A stretch of DNA of 64,000 bases, from positions 1 through 64,000 of the forward strand of contig CANKVU010000016.1 of assembly GCA_947487205.1 (NCBI GenBank). Direction: 5' to 3'. The translations under genes and the position numbers were made by a program. The notes under the pieces are model-generated. The model did no database searches. It worked only from the letters and a program-made list of their open reading frames with translations, and was not told the DNA's origin. Below, piece after piece: positions 8,866 through 18,559 of the stretch (its first letter is position 1; each line of letters starts with the position of its first letter). The DNA comes from an uncultured Paracoccaceae bacterium. Its GTDB lineage: Bacteria; Pseudomonadota; Alphaproteobacteria; Rhodobacterales; Rhodobacteraceae.

Positions 8866-8928
8866 CCGCGTCATCGCCCCACGGTCCGCGACGGACCCGC
8901 GACGCCTCCGCCGGCCGGTGGCGGGGCG

Positions 8929-10563
8929 CTATTTCGCCCCGGCCTTGCGGTTCTCCTCGTCGCGCTGATCCTGGGGCACGATCACCTCGGCCTCGGGCAC
9001 GCTCACCGCGTCCTCGGAGCGGTCGGCCGTCGCGGGGGGAACCTTGCCGCCCTCCCGGGGGCCATCCGCCGCCGCCTCGTCGCGGGGCGTCTCCGCCCGG
9101 GCGGTCCGCCCGGCACCCGCCGGCGCGGGCCGCTCGGACGGGGCGTCCCTTGGCGCGGCCTCCTCCACCGGGTCGACCGAGTCTCCGCCGCTGCCGACGA
9201 TCAGCGGCAGCATCTCGGTCTGGGCGGGAAGCGCGACGGCCCCCTCGCGCGGCTCGGTCCAGGCCAGGGTGTCGAGGGCACCGCAATTGCCGCAGATCGC
9301 GTCCCAGCGGCTGTGGACCGTATGGCAGTTCTCGCACACCCATTGCGGGCCCCGCGACACCGTCAGCGCCCGGGTCAGCCAGCCGCGCACCACCGCGTCC
9401 GACGCCCCCTCGCCCCGCTCGATCGCGGCCATGATGGTGACCGAGCGCGCCGTGGGCTGGCTGGTGGCCAGATCGCCCAGCGCCCGCCGCGCGGCCGGGA
9501 AATCCTCCGCCGCGATATGCAGTTCGGCCAGCAGCATGCGCGTCTCGGGGTGGTCGGGTTTCTGCCGCGTCAGGGTGGTGAAGCGCTTGATCCGCTGCGC
9601 CGGCTTCTCGTCGGGGCGGATCGCGGCGAAGGCCGCGGCCAGGTCCGGATGCGGCTGGACCTCCCAGGCCTTCTTCAGGACGCGGGTGGCATAGCGGTCC
9701 TGCCCGGTCGCGATATAGGACTGGGCCGCCATGACCGCGGCGGGGACCAGATCGGGCGACAGCTTGTTGGCCTCGATCGCGGCTTCGCGGGCGCGGATGG
9801 ATTCCTCCGGATCGGAGAGGTCGCGCGCCTGGCTGAGCGCCAGCACCGCGTCGCGCCGCTTGTGGACATCGCGGGGCAGCGTGCCGTGCTTGAGCTTGGC
9901 GCCCAGCGTCTGCCGCGCGCCGGCCCAGTCGTGGCGCGCCGCCTGCAGCTTCAACAGCGTGTCCTGGGTCTCGGCATGGCGCGGCTTCAGCGCGAAGGCC
10001 TTCTCGGCCAGGGCAAAGGCGGTATCGGTGTCGCCCTTCTCCAGCTGCTGGAGCATCAGGCCCCGGACCCCGACAAAGCGGGTGCGATCGTCCTGGACGA
10101 GCTGCTTGTAGACCGCCTCGGCCCGCGCCTTGTCGCCCGTCATCTCGGCGCCCTGGGCGATCAGCAGGTTGGTCAGATCGGGCCGGTCGAGGTACTTCTC
10201 GGCGCGTTCCGCCTTGGATTGCGCCTCCTTGCCCTCTCCCGAGGCGAGCGCCAGCATCGCGTCGGCCAGGGCGTTCAGGCCCTTGCGCTCGCGCCCGGCG
10301 GCCATGTAGCGCGACACCGCCGTCTCGTCGCCGTTGAGGAACCGAACCAGCGCCCAGAGCAGCCCCAGCACCTTCAGCAGCACCCAGACCGCCACCACGA
10401 GCAGGACGAGAGCGATCACCGTCTGGAGCGGACCGAGCGTGAACTCGGTATTGGCGAAGGCCACGCGGATGGAGCCGTCGGTGTTCAGGAGCTGCCCCGC
10501 CCCGAGCGCGAGCGCGCCCACGAGGACGAAGAAGATGACGACCTTCAAAAGGGACCAGAGCAT
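8929..10563 (-). CDS. hemY: HemY-like TPR membrane protein with C-terminal zinc ribbon
   Basis: A 544-residue protein. Two N-terminal membrane segments (residues 5-25 and about 45-75) belong to the HemY_N domain, then TPR-type helical repeats run to about residue 400. A zinc ribbon follows (CENC ... CGNC near 410-430), and then a long acidic, proline-rich tail. HemY_N/TPR proteins sit beside heme genes in proteobacteria but are not the protoporphyrinogen oxidase of the same name; their biochemical role is unsettled. It lies 10 bp behind the Mic60-like gene and in the same unit as hemD. Confidence 0.85.
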   Translation of the reverse strand: MLWSLLKVVIFFVLVGALALGAGQLLNTDGSIRVAFANTEFTLGPLQTVIALVLLVVAVWVLLKVLGLLWALVRFLNGDETAVSRYMAAGRERKGLNALADAMLALASGEGKEAQSKAERAEKYLDRPDLTNLLIAQGAEMTGDKARAEAVYKQLVQDDRTRFVGVRGLMLQQLEKGDTDTAFALAEKAFALKPRHAETQDTLLKLQAARHDWAGARQTLGAKLKHGTLPRDVHKRRDAVLALSQARDLSDPEESIRAREAAIEANKLSPDLVPAAVMAAQSYIATGQDRYATRVLKKAWEVQPHPDLAAAFAAIRPDEKPAQRIKRFTTLTRQKPDHPETRMLLAELHIAAEDFPAARRALGDLATSQPTARSVTIMAAIERGEGASDAVVRGWLTRALTVSRGPQWVCENCHTVHSRWDAICGNCGALDTLAWTEPREGAVALPAQTEMLPLIVGSGGDSVDPVEEAAPRDAPSERPAPAGAGRTARAETPRDEAAADGPREGGKVPPATADRSEDAVSVPEAEVIVPQDQRDEENRKAGAK

Positions 10564-10573
10564 CGCGTCGTCC

Positions 10574-11725
10574 TCAAATATTGTTCACGGATTGCGAAAG
10601 ACCGGCCAGCGCCTGCCGGGCGTCGAGCCGCGCGCGGGCGCGGTCGATCCAGTCCGACATGGCATCCCGGCCCTCCTGCGGCAGCGCGTCGAGTTCCGAC
10701 AGCGCTGCCTCGAGCTCGCCCTCGCGCAGCCGCGCCTCGGCCCGGCTGAGCACGGCGTCGGGGCCCGTGCCCTCCTGCTCGTCCAGGGCCCGCGCCCCCG
10801 TCTGCGCCTTGAGGAAGGCGCCGAAGCGGTCGATCGGGCCGCCGCCCGCCGTCGCCGCGACGGAGGCAGACAGCGCCGAACGGGCCGCCTCGGGATAGCT
10901 CTGCTGCAACGCTGAAATGGTGGCGACGCCGGAGCCGGCGGGGCCGGCCAGCGCCTCGGGCACCTCCACCTCGCCGGTGCTGCGCAGCTGGCCGATCGCG
11001 TCGGCATAGGGGGTCCCGGCATCCATCGCGGCGCGGATCTCGGCCAACGCCGCCTGGGCGGAGATGCGATTGGTCTCGCTCCGGGCGGCGTTGCGCGCCT
11101 CCTCGATCTCGCCCCGCTGCTGGTCGATCGTCTGTTCCTGCGATTGCAGCTGCGCGGCTTGGTCCTCGATCACCTGGGACTGGGACTGGATCTCCTGCGA
11201 CAGCTCCGCCAGCCGCCGGTCGAGTTCGGCCAATTGCTGGGACTGGCTGGCATCGGTCTCGGTCACGCCGGGATTGCCGGTCTGCTCTTCCAGCGCGGCG
11301 AGCCGTTCCTGCAGGGTTCCGAGGCTCGCCGAGGCGGCCTCGGCCTGCTCGCGCGCCTCGGGGTCCGTGCCCGGCGCGCTCTCGATCGTGTCGATCCGCT
11401 CGGAGATGGCGGCGATGCGCTCGGCGACCTCGCCCAGCTGGCCCTGCAATTCCGCGTCCGGCCCCGCGACGGGGGCTGCGTCGGCGCGCTCCTCGAGGGT
11501 GCCGAGCCGCTGCGCCTGATCCTCCAGCGTGGCCGAGATCGCGGCCAGCGGATCGGTCCCGTCATCGGTCTGGAACAGGCCGAACTCGGTGTAGTAGGCG
11601 GCGAGATATCCGATCCCGCCCGCGACGACACCGCCCAGAAAGACGGCGAGGATCCCGGTGGATCCCGACCTGGGTCGTTCCGGTTCCGGTCGGGGCGCAG
11701 GGCGCATCGTCGCGTCGTCGCTCAC
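10574..11725 (-). CDS. alphaproteobacterial Mic60/mitofilin family protein
   Basis: About 383 residues: a proline-rich cytoplasmic N-terminus, one membrane segment (GILAVFLGGVVAGGIGYLAAYY), a long Gln/Glu-rich coiled coil (about 60-230), and a C-terminal helical region ending ALAGLSQSVNNI that fits the mitofilin signature. Bacterial Mic60 bends or tethers the inner membrane, and its gene typically lies between hemD and hemY as here. I chose GTG at 11725 because GAGG precedes it by seven bases; GTG at 11734 is an alternative. Confidence 0.82.
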   Translation of the reverse strand: MSDDATMRPAPRPEPERPRSGSTGILAVFLGGVVAGGIGYLAAYYTEFGLFQTDDGTDPLAAISATLEDQAQRLGTLEERADAAPVAGPDAELQGQLGEVAERIAAISERIDTIESAPGTDPEAREQAEAASASLGTLQERLAALEEQTGNPGVTETDASQSQQLAELDRRLAELSQEIQSQSQVIEDQAAQLQSQEQTIDQQRGEIEEARNAARSETNRISAQAALAEIRAAMDAGTPYADAIGQLRSTGEVEVPEALAGPAGSGVATISALQQSYPEAARSALSASVAATAGGGPIDRFGAFLKAQTGARALDEQEGTGPDAVLSRAEARLREGELEAALSELDALPQEGRDAMSDWIDRARARLDARQALAGLSQSVNNI

Positions 11726-11764
11726 GGTATCCACCTCATCCTCGGGTCCGCCATTCCGGCGACC

Positions 11765-12445
11765 TTAGCCGCCGCATCCGCCGCCAACAAGGCCGCGGAC
11801 CACGACCAGGACCGCGGCCGCGTCGGGGCGCGGGGCGGTGCGGACCTCGTCCGGCCAGGGCCAGGCCGCGGCGACCGCCGGGCTGATCGCGGCGACCCGC
11901 GCCGCCGGACGGATGGTCAGCTCCGCCGCCACCAGCCGCGCGCTGCGCGCCGAGAAGAGCGGCAGGACCGCGTCTTCGTGCCCCAGGGCGGCGCGGGCGG
12001 CCGGGGTCAGGGGCGTCGCCACCTGGTCGTAGAGCACGACCTCCTTCGCCCCCAGGCCATGGGCGGCGAGGTCGCCCGCCAGCTCGCCGCTCGCATGCCG
12101 GCCGCGGCAATGCACGTAAGGGCCCCGCCCCTCGGCCAAAAGCGCGCGGAGGAGCGCCGCGGCATCCCCCCCGGCCACGCGGACCCGTGCCCCCGCGGCG
12201 CGTGCCGCCCGCGCCGTGCGGCCGCCCACCGCCCAGGCCCTGCGGCCGGCCAGCGATCCGCGCGCGCCCGCCGCCCGCACCCCCGCCTCGGAGGTGAAGA
12301 CGAGCGTGCCGCCGGGCAGCGCGCCGCCCGGCAGCGCGACGATCCGCAGGATCGGGGAGAACAGGATCGCCCCGCCGATGCCTGCGCGGCGGGCATCGGC
12401 CGCGAATCGGTGCGCGGCGGGGTCGGGGCGGGTTAGGACCAGCAC
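11765..12445 (-). CDS. hemD: uroporphyrinogen-III synthase
   Basis: A 226-residue HemD-like protein beginning [15 protein letters not shown], with the two-lobed layout of the family ([13 protein letters not shown] in the first lobe, [10 protein letters not shown] in the second). It cyclises hydroxymethylbilane to uroporphyrinogen III in tetrapyrrole synthesis. HemD sequences diverge strongly, so the call also rests on context: it leads the mic60-hemY unit and is divergent from tsaD across about 77 bp. The C-terminus is Gly-rich. Confidence 0.85.
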   Translation of the reverse strand: MLVLTRPDPAAHRFAADARRAGIGGAILFSPILRIVALPGGALPGGTLVFTSEAGVRAAGARGSLAGRRAWAVGGRTARAARAAGARVRVAGGDAAALLRALLAEGRGPYVHCRGRHASGELAGDLAAHGLGAKEVVLYDQVATPLTPAARAALGHEDAVLPLFSARSARLVAAELTIRPAARVAAISPAVAAAWPWPDEVRTAPRPDAAAVLVVVRGLVGGGCGG

Positions 12446-12522
12446 GGGCGTCGGGCCTCCATGGACGGGCCGTGACCGGGGTGGTAGGGCGCGGGCGATC
12501 CGTCCGCAACAACGAGGCGTCC

Positions 12523-13575
12523 ATGGCGCCGCTCATCCTCGGCCTCGAATCAAGCTGCGACGACACGGCGGCGGCGGTCCTGCGCGGCCGCGCCATCCTG
12601 TCGAACACGGTCCTTTCGCAGGCGGAGCTGCACGCCGCGTTCGGCGGCGTCGTGCCCGAGATCGCCGCCCGCGCCCATGTCGAGAAGCTCGACCTCTGCG
12701 CCGAACGGGCCATGGCGCAGGCCGGCGTCACCCTGCGCGACATCGACGCCGTCGCGGTCACCGCCGGTCCGGGCCTGATCGGCGGCGTCATGGCCGGGGT
12801 GATGTTCGCCAAGGGGCTGTCGACGGCGGCCGGGCTGCCGCTGATCGGCGTCAACCACCTGGCCGGGCATGCCCTGACGCCCCGGCTGACGGACGACGCG
12901 GCGTTCCCCTATCTCGTGCTCCTCGTCTCGGGCGGACATTGCCAGTTCCTGCGGGTGGAGCGGCCGGACGCCTTCACCCGGCTGGGCGGGACCATCGACG
13001 ACGCCCCCGGAGAGGCCTTCGACAAGGTCGCGCGCCTGCTCGGCCTGCCGCAGCCGGGCGGACCGGCGGTGGAGCGCGAGGCGCGCGCGGGCGATCCGCG
13101 GGCCTTCGCCTTTCCCCGCCCGCTGCTCGACCGCGCCGGGTGCGATCTGTCCTTCTCGGGCCTGAAGACCGCGGTGCTGCGGGCCCGCGACGGGGCGCTT
13201 TCGGACGGCGCCCTGCCCCGGCAGGCCCGCGCCGACATCTGCGCCGCCTTCCAGGCCGCCGTCGCCGAGACCCTGGCCGAGAAGTCCCGGCGCGCGCTGG
13301 CCGCCTGTCCCGGGGCCACCGCCTTCGCCGTGGCCGGGGGCGTCGCGGCCAACGGCGCGATCCGCACAGCGCTCGAGGCGGCCTGCGACCGTCCGTTCCT
13401 GGCCCCGCCGCTCGACTTGTGCACCGACAACGCCGCGATGATCGCCTGGGCGGGCGCGGAGCTGTTCGCCCTGGGCCGGCGGGACGGGCCGGATCTCGCC
13501 CCGCGCCCCCGCTGGCCCCTGGACGCCGGGGCCCGGCCCATGCTCGGCTCGGGAAAGAGGGGGGCCAAGGCATGA
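12523..13575 (+). CDS. tsaD: tRNA N6-threonylcarbamoyladenosine transferase TsaD
   Basis: A 350-residue ASKHA-fold protein with the opening [13 protein letters not shown], the metal-binding segment HAHVEK-like ([12 protein letters not shown]), [19 protein letters not shown] and the C-terminal [11 protein letters not shown]. With TsaB and TsaE it moves the threonylcarbamoyl group onto A37 of ANN-decoding tRNAs. The ATG at 12523 is chosen because the conserved N-terminus starts there. The stop overlaps the start of the EVE gene. Confidence 0.96.
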   Translation: MAPLILGLESSCDDTAAAVLRGRAILSNTVLSQAELHAAFGGVVPEIAARAHVEKLDLCAERAMAQAGVTLRDIDAVAVTAGPGLIGGVMAGVMFAKGLSTAAGLPLIGVNHLAGHALTPRLTDDAAFPYLVLLVSGGHCQFLRVERPDAFTRLGGTIDDAPGEAFDKVARLLGLPQPGGPAVEREARAGDPRAFAFPRPLLDRAGCDLSFSGLKTAVLRARDGALSDGALPRQARADICAAFQAAVAETLAEKSRRALAACPGATAFAVAGGVAANGAIRTALEAACDRPFLAPPLDLCTDNAAMIAWAGAELFALGRRDGPDLAPRPRWPLDAGARPMLGSGKRGAKA

Positions 13576-13987
13576 GGTACTGGCTGCTGAAAAGCGAGCC
13601 CGCGGACTGGTCCTGGGGCGACCAGGTGGCGAAGGGCGACGTGGGCGAGGATTGGACCGAGGTGCGGAACCACCAGGCGCGCGGGATGATGCGCGAGATG
13701 GCGGTGGGCGACCTGGCGTTGTTCTACCATTCCCGCAGCGACCGGGCCTGCGTCGGGATCGTGCGGGTGATCGCCGCCGCCCATCCCGACCCCACGGACG
13801 CGACGGGCAAGTGGGATTGCGTGGCCGTCGCGGCGGTGGAGCCGGTGGCCCGACCGGTTCCGCTCCGGGCGGTCAAGGCGACGCCGGAACTCGTTGGGAT
13901 GGCGCTCGTCCGCATGCGCGCCTGTCCGTGCAGCCGGTGACGGAGGCGGAATGGCGCAGTGTCCGCCGCATGGGCGGCCTCGCCTGA
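13572..13987 (+). pseudogene. EVE-domain protein, broken by a single-base frameshift
   Basis: The start reads [19 protein letters not shown], the hallmark of EVE (PUA-like) proteins, which bind modified bases in RNA or DNA. Frame 1 runs well to ELVGMALVRM and then turns into a short false tail ending at 13940. The expected end (LSVQPVTEAEWRSVRRMGG) continues in a second frame to 13987. Losing one base after the ATG codon at 13914-13916 (ATG-TCG-CGC-CTG expected, ATGCGCGCCTG found) explains it. It is either a real lesion or a sequencing error. The intact product would be about 138 residues. It is coupled to tsaD by ATGA. Confidence 0.82.
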
Positions 13988-13995
13988 CGCGGGCG

Positions 13996-14016
13996 CGATT
14001 TTTCGACGAAAAATCG
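13996..14016. terminator. 21-bp palindrome in a convergent gap (copy 1)
   Basis: Arms CGATTTTTCG and CGAAAAATCG are perfectly complementary around a single A. It stands between the end of the EVE gene (plus) and the end of the FUSC gene (minus). The T-rich and A-rich arms would give a hairpin on either strand, which fits a bidirectional terminator. An identical copy lies at 63731-63751. Confidence 0.6.
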
Positions 14017-14020
14017 GCAC

Positions 14021-15064
14021 CTAGCCCGGCCGGCTCGCCGAGGCGCGGCTGTCGGAGCGGCGCTGGCCGCCGATGTCGGGCGCGCTGCCCCCCGCTTGCA
14101 GCGCCTCGAGCGCGCCGGGCGCGGCCACGCGCAGGACCGCCCATCCGATCACGCCCAGCGCGATCGTCATCGCCGCCGCCGCGCCCATGGTCCCGACCCG
14201 CTCGATCGCCAGCCGGTCCACGTCGGACACGATCGCCAAGACCTCCAGCACCGCGATGGTCAGGAGCGCCGTGAACAGGGTGTAGTTGCGCGGCAGCATC
14301 CGGAACCCCAGAACCAGGCTGATCGCCCCCAGCGTCGTGGTCAGCCACATCGCATCGCTGACCCAGGCGGCGCCCAGCGCCACGGCGGTGCCGGCCAGCG
14401 TGCCCACGGTCCGCTTCACCGTCCGGCTGAAGAGCTGGCCATGCGGCGGCAGGACCAGGATCACGAAGGTCAGCGGGAACCAGAACCCGTGGGAGCCGAA
14501 ATATTCCCCCCCGACCCAGACCGACAGGGTCATGCCCACCGCCAGCACGATCCCGAACACGCCGGCATATTCGGCGCTCTCGGTCGCCTCGGTGCCGTTC
14601 GACCCCGCCTCGCCGAAGGCCCAGGTCACGCCCTGCGCCCAGAGCATCGCGCAGATGAAGACCGCGAAGAGTTCCGTGTCCGGCCGCCCTTCGAGGATCG
14701 CGGAGGTGAAGATCGGCCAGGTCAGCAACCCGCGGATCGCCGCGCGGGCATAGCCGAAGCTGCCGCAGATCCCCACCATCAGCCCCAGGAGCGGCGCCAC
14801 GATCAGCGCCATGTCGGGCTGCCCGAGGCTCAGGAGCCCCGTCATCCCCATCACCAGCGTCACCAGGACCGACACCTTCACGTTCGCGTCCTGGGTGGCC
14901 AGGCAGGCCGGCATGGCGGCGACGAAGGCGACGGCGCCGGGGCGGCCCAGAAGGGCGACCGCCACCACGGCCGGCAGGACCATGGCGACGATCATCATCG
15001 CCACCTTGCGCCACGGCATCGGCCGCTCGCTCTCGGTCAGGCCTATCGCTGAGAACCACCCCAT
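14021..15064 (-). CDS. FUSC-family inner-membrane protein
   Basis: A 347-residue protein with about ten hydrophobic segments in two groups, a short N-terminal tail, and a cytoplasmic C-terminal tail rich in Arg and Ser. The layout and segments such as FWFPLTFVILVLPP and RTVGTLAGTAVALG match FUSC/DUF2955 proteins related to aromatic-acid exporters. Substrate unknown. It stands alone: convergent with the EVE gene and 39 bp from the DUF2853 gene, which is on the same strand upstream. Confidence 0.75.
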   Translation of the reverse strand: MGWFSAIGLTESERPMPWRKVAMMIVAMVLPAVVAVALLGRPGAVAFVAAMPACLATQDANVKVSVLVTLVMGMTGLLSLGQPDMALIVAPLLGLMVGICGSFGYARAAIRGLLTWPIFTSAILEGRPDTELFAVFICAMLWAQGVTWAFGEAGSNGTEATESAEYAGVFGIVLAVGMTLSVWVGGEYFGSHGFWFPLTFVILVLPPHGQLFSRTVKRTVGTLAGTAVALGAAWVSDAMWLTTTLGAISLVLGFRMLPRNYTLFTALLTIAVLEVLAIVSDVDRLAIERVGTMGAAAAMTIALGVIGWAVLRVAAPGALEALQAGGSAPDIGGQRRSDSRASASRPG

Positions 15065-15103
15065 GAGGCGGATATAGCGCCGACCCGACCCGGTCCAGCC
15101 GCC

Positions 15104-15445
15104 TCAGACGAAGGCGTCCGCCTTGCCGAAATGCTTCACCAGGAGGTAATAGAGGGCGGCGCGGTGCTTGCGCGGGTCGTCGCGGCCGTATTCGCGGACG
15201 ACCTTCTGGATGCCTCCCATCAAACTCTCGTCGTCGGGCAGGCCGAGCCGCCCGATCAGGAAGTTCTCCCGCACCCGGTTCAGTTCGTCGGTGTCGCTCG
15301 CCGCGACCGTGCCCGCATCCGCGTCGTAGATCGACGGCCCGCAGGCGATCGTCACCTCCCGCAACAGGTCCATGTCCGGGGCCTCCCCGGTCTTCTCCTC
15401 CAGGTCCCTGGCATAGATCTCGATCAGCTCGTCGCGACGGCTCAT
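15104..15445 (-). CDS. DUF2853 family protein
   Basis: A 113-residue soluble protein beginning MSRRDELIEIYARDLEEK and ending YYLLVKHFGKADAFV, which matches the small DUF2853 family of unknown function. The start is chosen for the GGGAGGG ribosome binding site just upstream. It has no signal peptide or membrane segment. Confidence 0.85.
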   Translation of the reverse strand: MSRRDELIEIYARDLEEKTGEAPDMDLLREVTIACGPSIYDADAGTVAASDTDELNRVRENFLIGRLGLPDDESLMGGIQKVVREYGRDDPRKHRAALYYLLVKHFGKADAFV

Positions 15446-15641
15446 GGCGCCCTCCCAATAATCGGGGCCCCCGTGGCGGGGCCGGTCCCGTTCGCGCGGG
15501 GAGCACGGCGCAAGCAGGGCGCCGCGTTCCTGCGCGTTCCGCAACCGGAACCCGATTTTCCGGCACGACGCAAAGTTTTTTGTGGTTTCGGGGCCGGTCC
15601 TGGCGCAGCCTTGGTTAACGGTCCGCTGAACGGAGGCCCAC

Positions 15642-16079
15642 ATGGCTAGGGAAACCTTCCTCGTTGCCCAGGATTCAGACCAGGACGGCCGCCGGGTCCT
15701 CGACTACGCGATCGACCGCGCGCGCCGCGACGGGGCACGCCTCGTCATCATGCACGTCCTCGAATGGTCGCCCTATTCCTTCCTCACCCCCGAGGAGCTG
15801 GAAGAGCGCCATGTCCGCCGGCGCGAGGAGATGGAGCGCGCCCAGGCGGCGCTGATCGACCCCGCCGTCGCGCATGCCCGCGCCGCCGGCGTCGAGGCGG
15901 AGGGGGAGCTGAAATACGGCTCCGTCATCCGGCGGCTGGCCGAGGCGGCCCGCGCGCACGAGGCCGCGCTCGTCTTCGTGGGGCGGTCGGGCTCGGATTC
16001 CATCGGGGCGCGGATCTTCGGATCGGTGCCGCTCGGACTGGCGCAACTCTGCACCGTGCCCCTCGTCCTCGTCCCCTGA
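15642..16079 (+). CDS. universal stress protein (single UspA domain)
   Basis: A 145-residue UspA-fold protein. It begins with the strand ETFLVAQDSDQDGRRVLDYA, and the nucleotide-binding loop appears late as VFVGRSGSDSIGARIFGSVP, ending TVPLVLVP. The glycine pattern G-2x-G-9x-G-S is largely kept, so ATP binding is likely. It lies 27 bp before an alanine/glycine:cation symporter, and the pair is probably cotranscribed. Confidence 0.88.
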   Translation: MARETFLVAQDSDQDGRRVLDYAIDRARRDGARLVIMHVLEWSPYSFLTPEELEERHVRRREEMERAQAALIDPAVAHARAAGVEAEGELKYGSVIRRLAEAARAHEAALVFVGRSGSDSIGARIFGSVPLGLAQLCTVPLVLVP

Positions 16080-16106
16080 CGACCCTCCCATCGGAAAGGA
16101 GCGACC

Positions 16107-17648
16107 ATGACCGACCGCCGGATCCTCCCCGCGCTGATCGCCACGGGCCTCGCATCGGCCGGTCCGGCCGCCGCGCAGGGCGTGGACGAGACCATCAACC
16201 AGATCTTCGCCGATTATACCGGCTGGTACGTCTCGCTCATCTTCGCCGACTTGCCGGGCACGAATTTCAGCTGGATCGCGCTGTGGCTGGTGATCGCCGC
16301 GCTCGTCTTCACGGTCTACTTCGCGGCGATCCAGGCGCGGGGATTCGCCCATTCGATCCGCCTCGTGAAGGGCGATTATTCCGACCCCGACGACGCCGGC
16401 GAGGTTAGCCACTTCCAGGCCCTGGCCACCGCCCTGTCGGGAACGGTGGGCCTGGGCAACATCGCGGGCGTCGCCGTCGCGGTGGGCATCGGCGGGCCGG
16501 GGGCCACGTTCTGGATGGTCGTGGCGGGCCTTCTGGGGATGGCGACCAAGTTCACCGAATGCACGCTCGGGGTGAAGTACCGCAACGAATATCCCGACGG
16601 CACCGTGTCGGGCGGGCCGATGTACTACATGACCAAGGGCTTCGGCGAACGCGGCCTGCCGGGCGGCCGGGTGCTTGCGGTGATCTTCTGCATCTTCACC
16701 ATCCTGGGCGCGCTCGGCGGCGGCAACATGTTCCAGGCCAACCAGGCGCATGCGCAGCTTTCGGGCGTGCTGGGCGGCTATCCCGGCTGGATCACCGGCG
16801 TGATCCTGGCGATCATCACTTTCGCCGTCATCGCCGGGGGGCTGAAATCCATTGCCCGCGTGACCGAGAAGGTCGTGCCCTTCATGGGGATCTTCTACGT
16901 CCTCGTCTCGCTTGCCATCCTGGTCCGCAATTACGACGAGATCCTGTGGGCGTTCGGCCAGATCTTCGAGGGCGCCTTCACCGGGCTGGGGGTGGCGGGC
17001 GGCTTCACCGGCGCGCTGATCCAGGGCTTCCGCCGCGCGGCCTTCTCCAACGAGGCGGGGATCGGCTCGGCGGCCATCGCCCATTCCGCCGTCCGCACCA
17101 AGGAGCCGGTGACGGAAGGCTACGTCGCGCTGCTCGAGCCGTTCATCGACACGGTGGTGATCTGCACCATGACGGCGCTCGTCATCGTGATCACGGGCGT
17201 GCTGCAGCTCGACCCCGAAACCGGGCTCTACGCCTGGAACGCCGAGGCCGGCCGGATCGCCACCGAGGGCGGCGTTCAAGGGGTGGAACTCACCTCCCTC
17301 GCCTATGCCCAGGCCTTCTCCTGGTTCCCGCCGCTCCTCGCGATCTCGGTGGTGCTCTTCGCCTTCTCCACGATGCTGTCGTGGAGCTATTACGGCATGA
17401 AGGCCGTTACCTACCTCTTCGGCGAGGGAAAGGTGCAGGAACTGACCTTCAAAAGCGTCTTCTGCCTGTTCATCATCGTCGGATCGGCCGCGAGCCTGGG
17501 GCCCGTGATCGACTTCTCCGACGCGATGCTGTTCTCGATGGCGGTGGTGAACGTGATCGCGCTCTACCTCCTTATGCCGATCGTGAAGGGCGAGCTGCAC
17601 AGCTACGAACGGCGGCTCAAGGACGGCGAGATCCGGAAATACGCCTGA
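16107..17648 (+). CDS. alanine/glycine:cation symporter (AGCS family)
   Basis: A 513-residue transporter with a cleavable-looking N-terminal hydrophobic segment (to about residue 25) and about ten further membrane segments. Family landmarks include TVGLGNIAGVAVAVGIGGPGA, GGPMYYM and AAFSNEAGIGSAAIAHS. AGCS proteins import alanine or glycine with Na+ or H+. The start has AAAGGAGCG upstream at normal spacing. Confidence 0.93.
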   Translation: MTDRRILPALIATGLASAGPAAAQGVDETINQIFADYTGWYVSLIFADLPGTNFSWIALWLVIAALVFTVYFAAIQARGFAHSIRLVKGDYSDPDDAGEVSHFQALATALSGTVGLGNIAGVAVAVGIGGPGATFWMVVAGLLGMATKFTECTLGVKYRNEYPDGTVSGGPMYYMTKGFGERGLPGGRVLAVIFCIFTILGALGGGNMFQANQAHAQLSGVLGGYPGWITGVILAIITFAVIAGGLKSIARVTEKVVPFMGIFYVLVSLAILVRNYDEILWAFGQIFEGAFTGLGVAGGFTGALIQGFRRAAFSNEAGIGSAAIAHSAVRTKEPVTEGYVALLEPFIDTVVICTMTALVIVITGVLQLDPETGLYAWNAEAGRIATEGGVQGVELTSLAYAQAFSWFPPLLAISVVLFAFSTMLSWSYYGMKAVTYLFGEGKVQELTFKSVFCLFIIVGSAASLGPVIDFSDAMLFSMAVVNVIALYLLMPIVKGELHSYERRLKDGEIRKYA

Positions 17649-17690
17649 CCGAGGCGCCGCCGCCCGGATCGGGGCGGCGGCGTTCTCGTC

Positions 17691-18527
17691 CTACTCGGCG
17701 CTGAGCGGGTTGTTGTCGCGCCCCTCGGGGCCCGAAGGCGTCGGGACGAAGCCGGCGCCGCCCTCGTCGGTGTCCTGGATGACCTCTTGGCCCGGCTCGG
17801 GGTCGAGCTCGGTTTCGGCGTCGCGGCCCTCGGGCAGGGCTTCGCCGCCATCCGAGGGTTGCGTGGTGGCGGGCGAGCCCGCATCGGGATCGTCGGAATT
17901 CTCGTCCATCAGGAACTCCTCGGTCGCCGACTGGTCCGGGCTCTCGGTCTCGGGCGCGGGCGAGCCCTCGTCGCCCAGCTCGCCGTCTGCGCCCCCGGAA
18001 CCCGAATTGCTGGTCTCGGTGACGGGGGTCGTATCGGTCTCGCCCTGCTCGATCGTCGCGGCGCTGCCGGACTGGGTCGTCTCGGCCGCCTCGCCGGACT
18101 GGCCCTGCTGGCCGGAGGGGCCGCTCTGCTCGGAGCCGGTCCCGGTGGCGCTGTCCGTCACGGGGCTGTTCACGGTTCCCGTCACCTGCTCGTCGGCATC
18201 GGTCTCGCCCTCGGTGCCGGCATCGGGCGATTGCGCCTCGACCTCGTCGGCGGCGGGCACCTGCTCCTCACCGGGGGCGGCGGGCGTCACCTCGTCGACC
18301 ACGTCGGTCACGCCTTCCTCCTCCTCGTCGGCCTCGCCCTCGGGCACGGTCCCGGCACCGGCGGGGTCGGCGCCCTCGGCGACCTCGTCCTCGGGGATGA
18401 TCGTCGCCTCGTCGGGGGGCTGCGTTCCCGTCATGGTGAACACCGCCGCCATGAGCGCGACGACAACGACCGCGATGATCGCGATCGGCAGCAGCGGGTT
18501 GCCCGCTCCCTTTCCAGACCTGGCCAT
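17691..18527 (-). CDS. acidic, low-complexity single-pass membrane protein
   Basis: A 278-residue protein with a basic N-terminus (MARSGKGAGNPLLP) and one membrane helix (residues 12-32). The rest is almost wholly Glu, Asp, Ser, Thr, Gly, Pro and Gln with no folded domain visible. An N-in topology would put the acidic part in the periplasm. Function unknown. An EcfG-type promoter match (GGAAC-N17-CGTT) lies 33 bp upstream of the ATG, so it may be induced in the general stress response as an envelope-protective disordered protein. Confidence 0.75.
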   Translation of the reverse strand: MARSGKGAGNPLLPIAIIAVVVVALMAAVFTMTGTQPPDEATIIPEDEVAEGADPAGAGTVPEGEADEEEEGVTDVVDEVTPAAPGEEQVPAADEVEAQSPDAGTEGETDADEQVTGTVNSPVTDSATGTGSEQSGPSGQQGQSGEAAETTQSGSAATIEQGETDTTPVTETSNSGSGGADGELGDEGSPAPETESPDQSATEEFLMDENSDDPDAGSPATTQPSDGGEALPEGRDAETELDPEPGQEVIQDTDEGGAGFVPTPSGPEGRDNNPLSAE

Positions 18528-18559
18528 GGAAATTCTCCTGAAACTCCGTTCGCGGTGCC

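Noticed and set aside
15528..15570. GGAAC and GTTCC matches between DUF2853 and the universal stress gene as EcfG promoters
   Set aside because: Neither has CGTT at the right distance on its strand.
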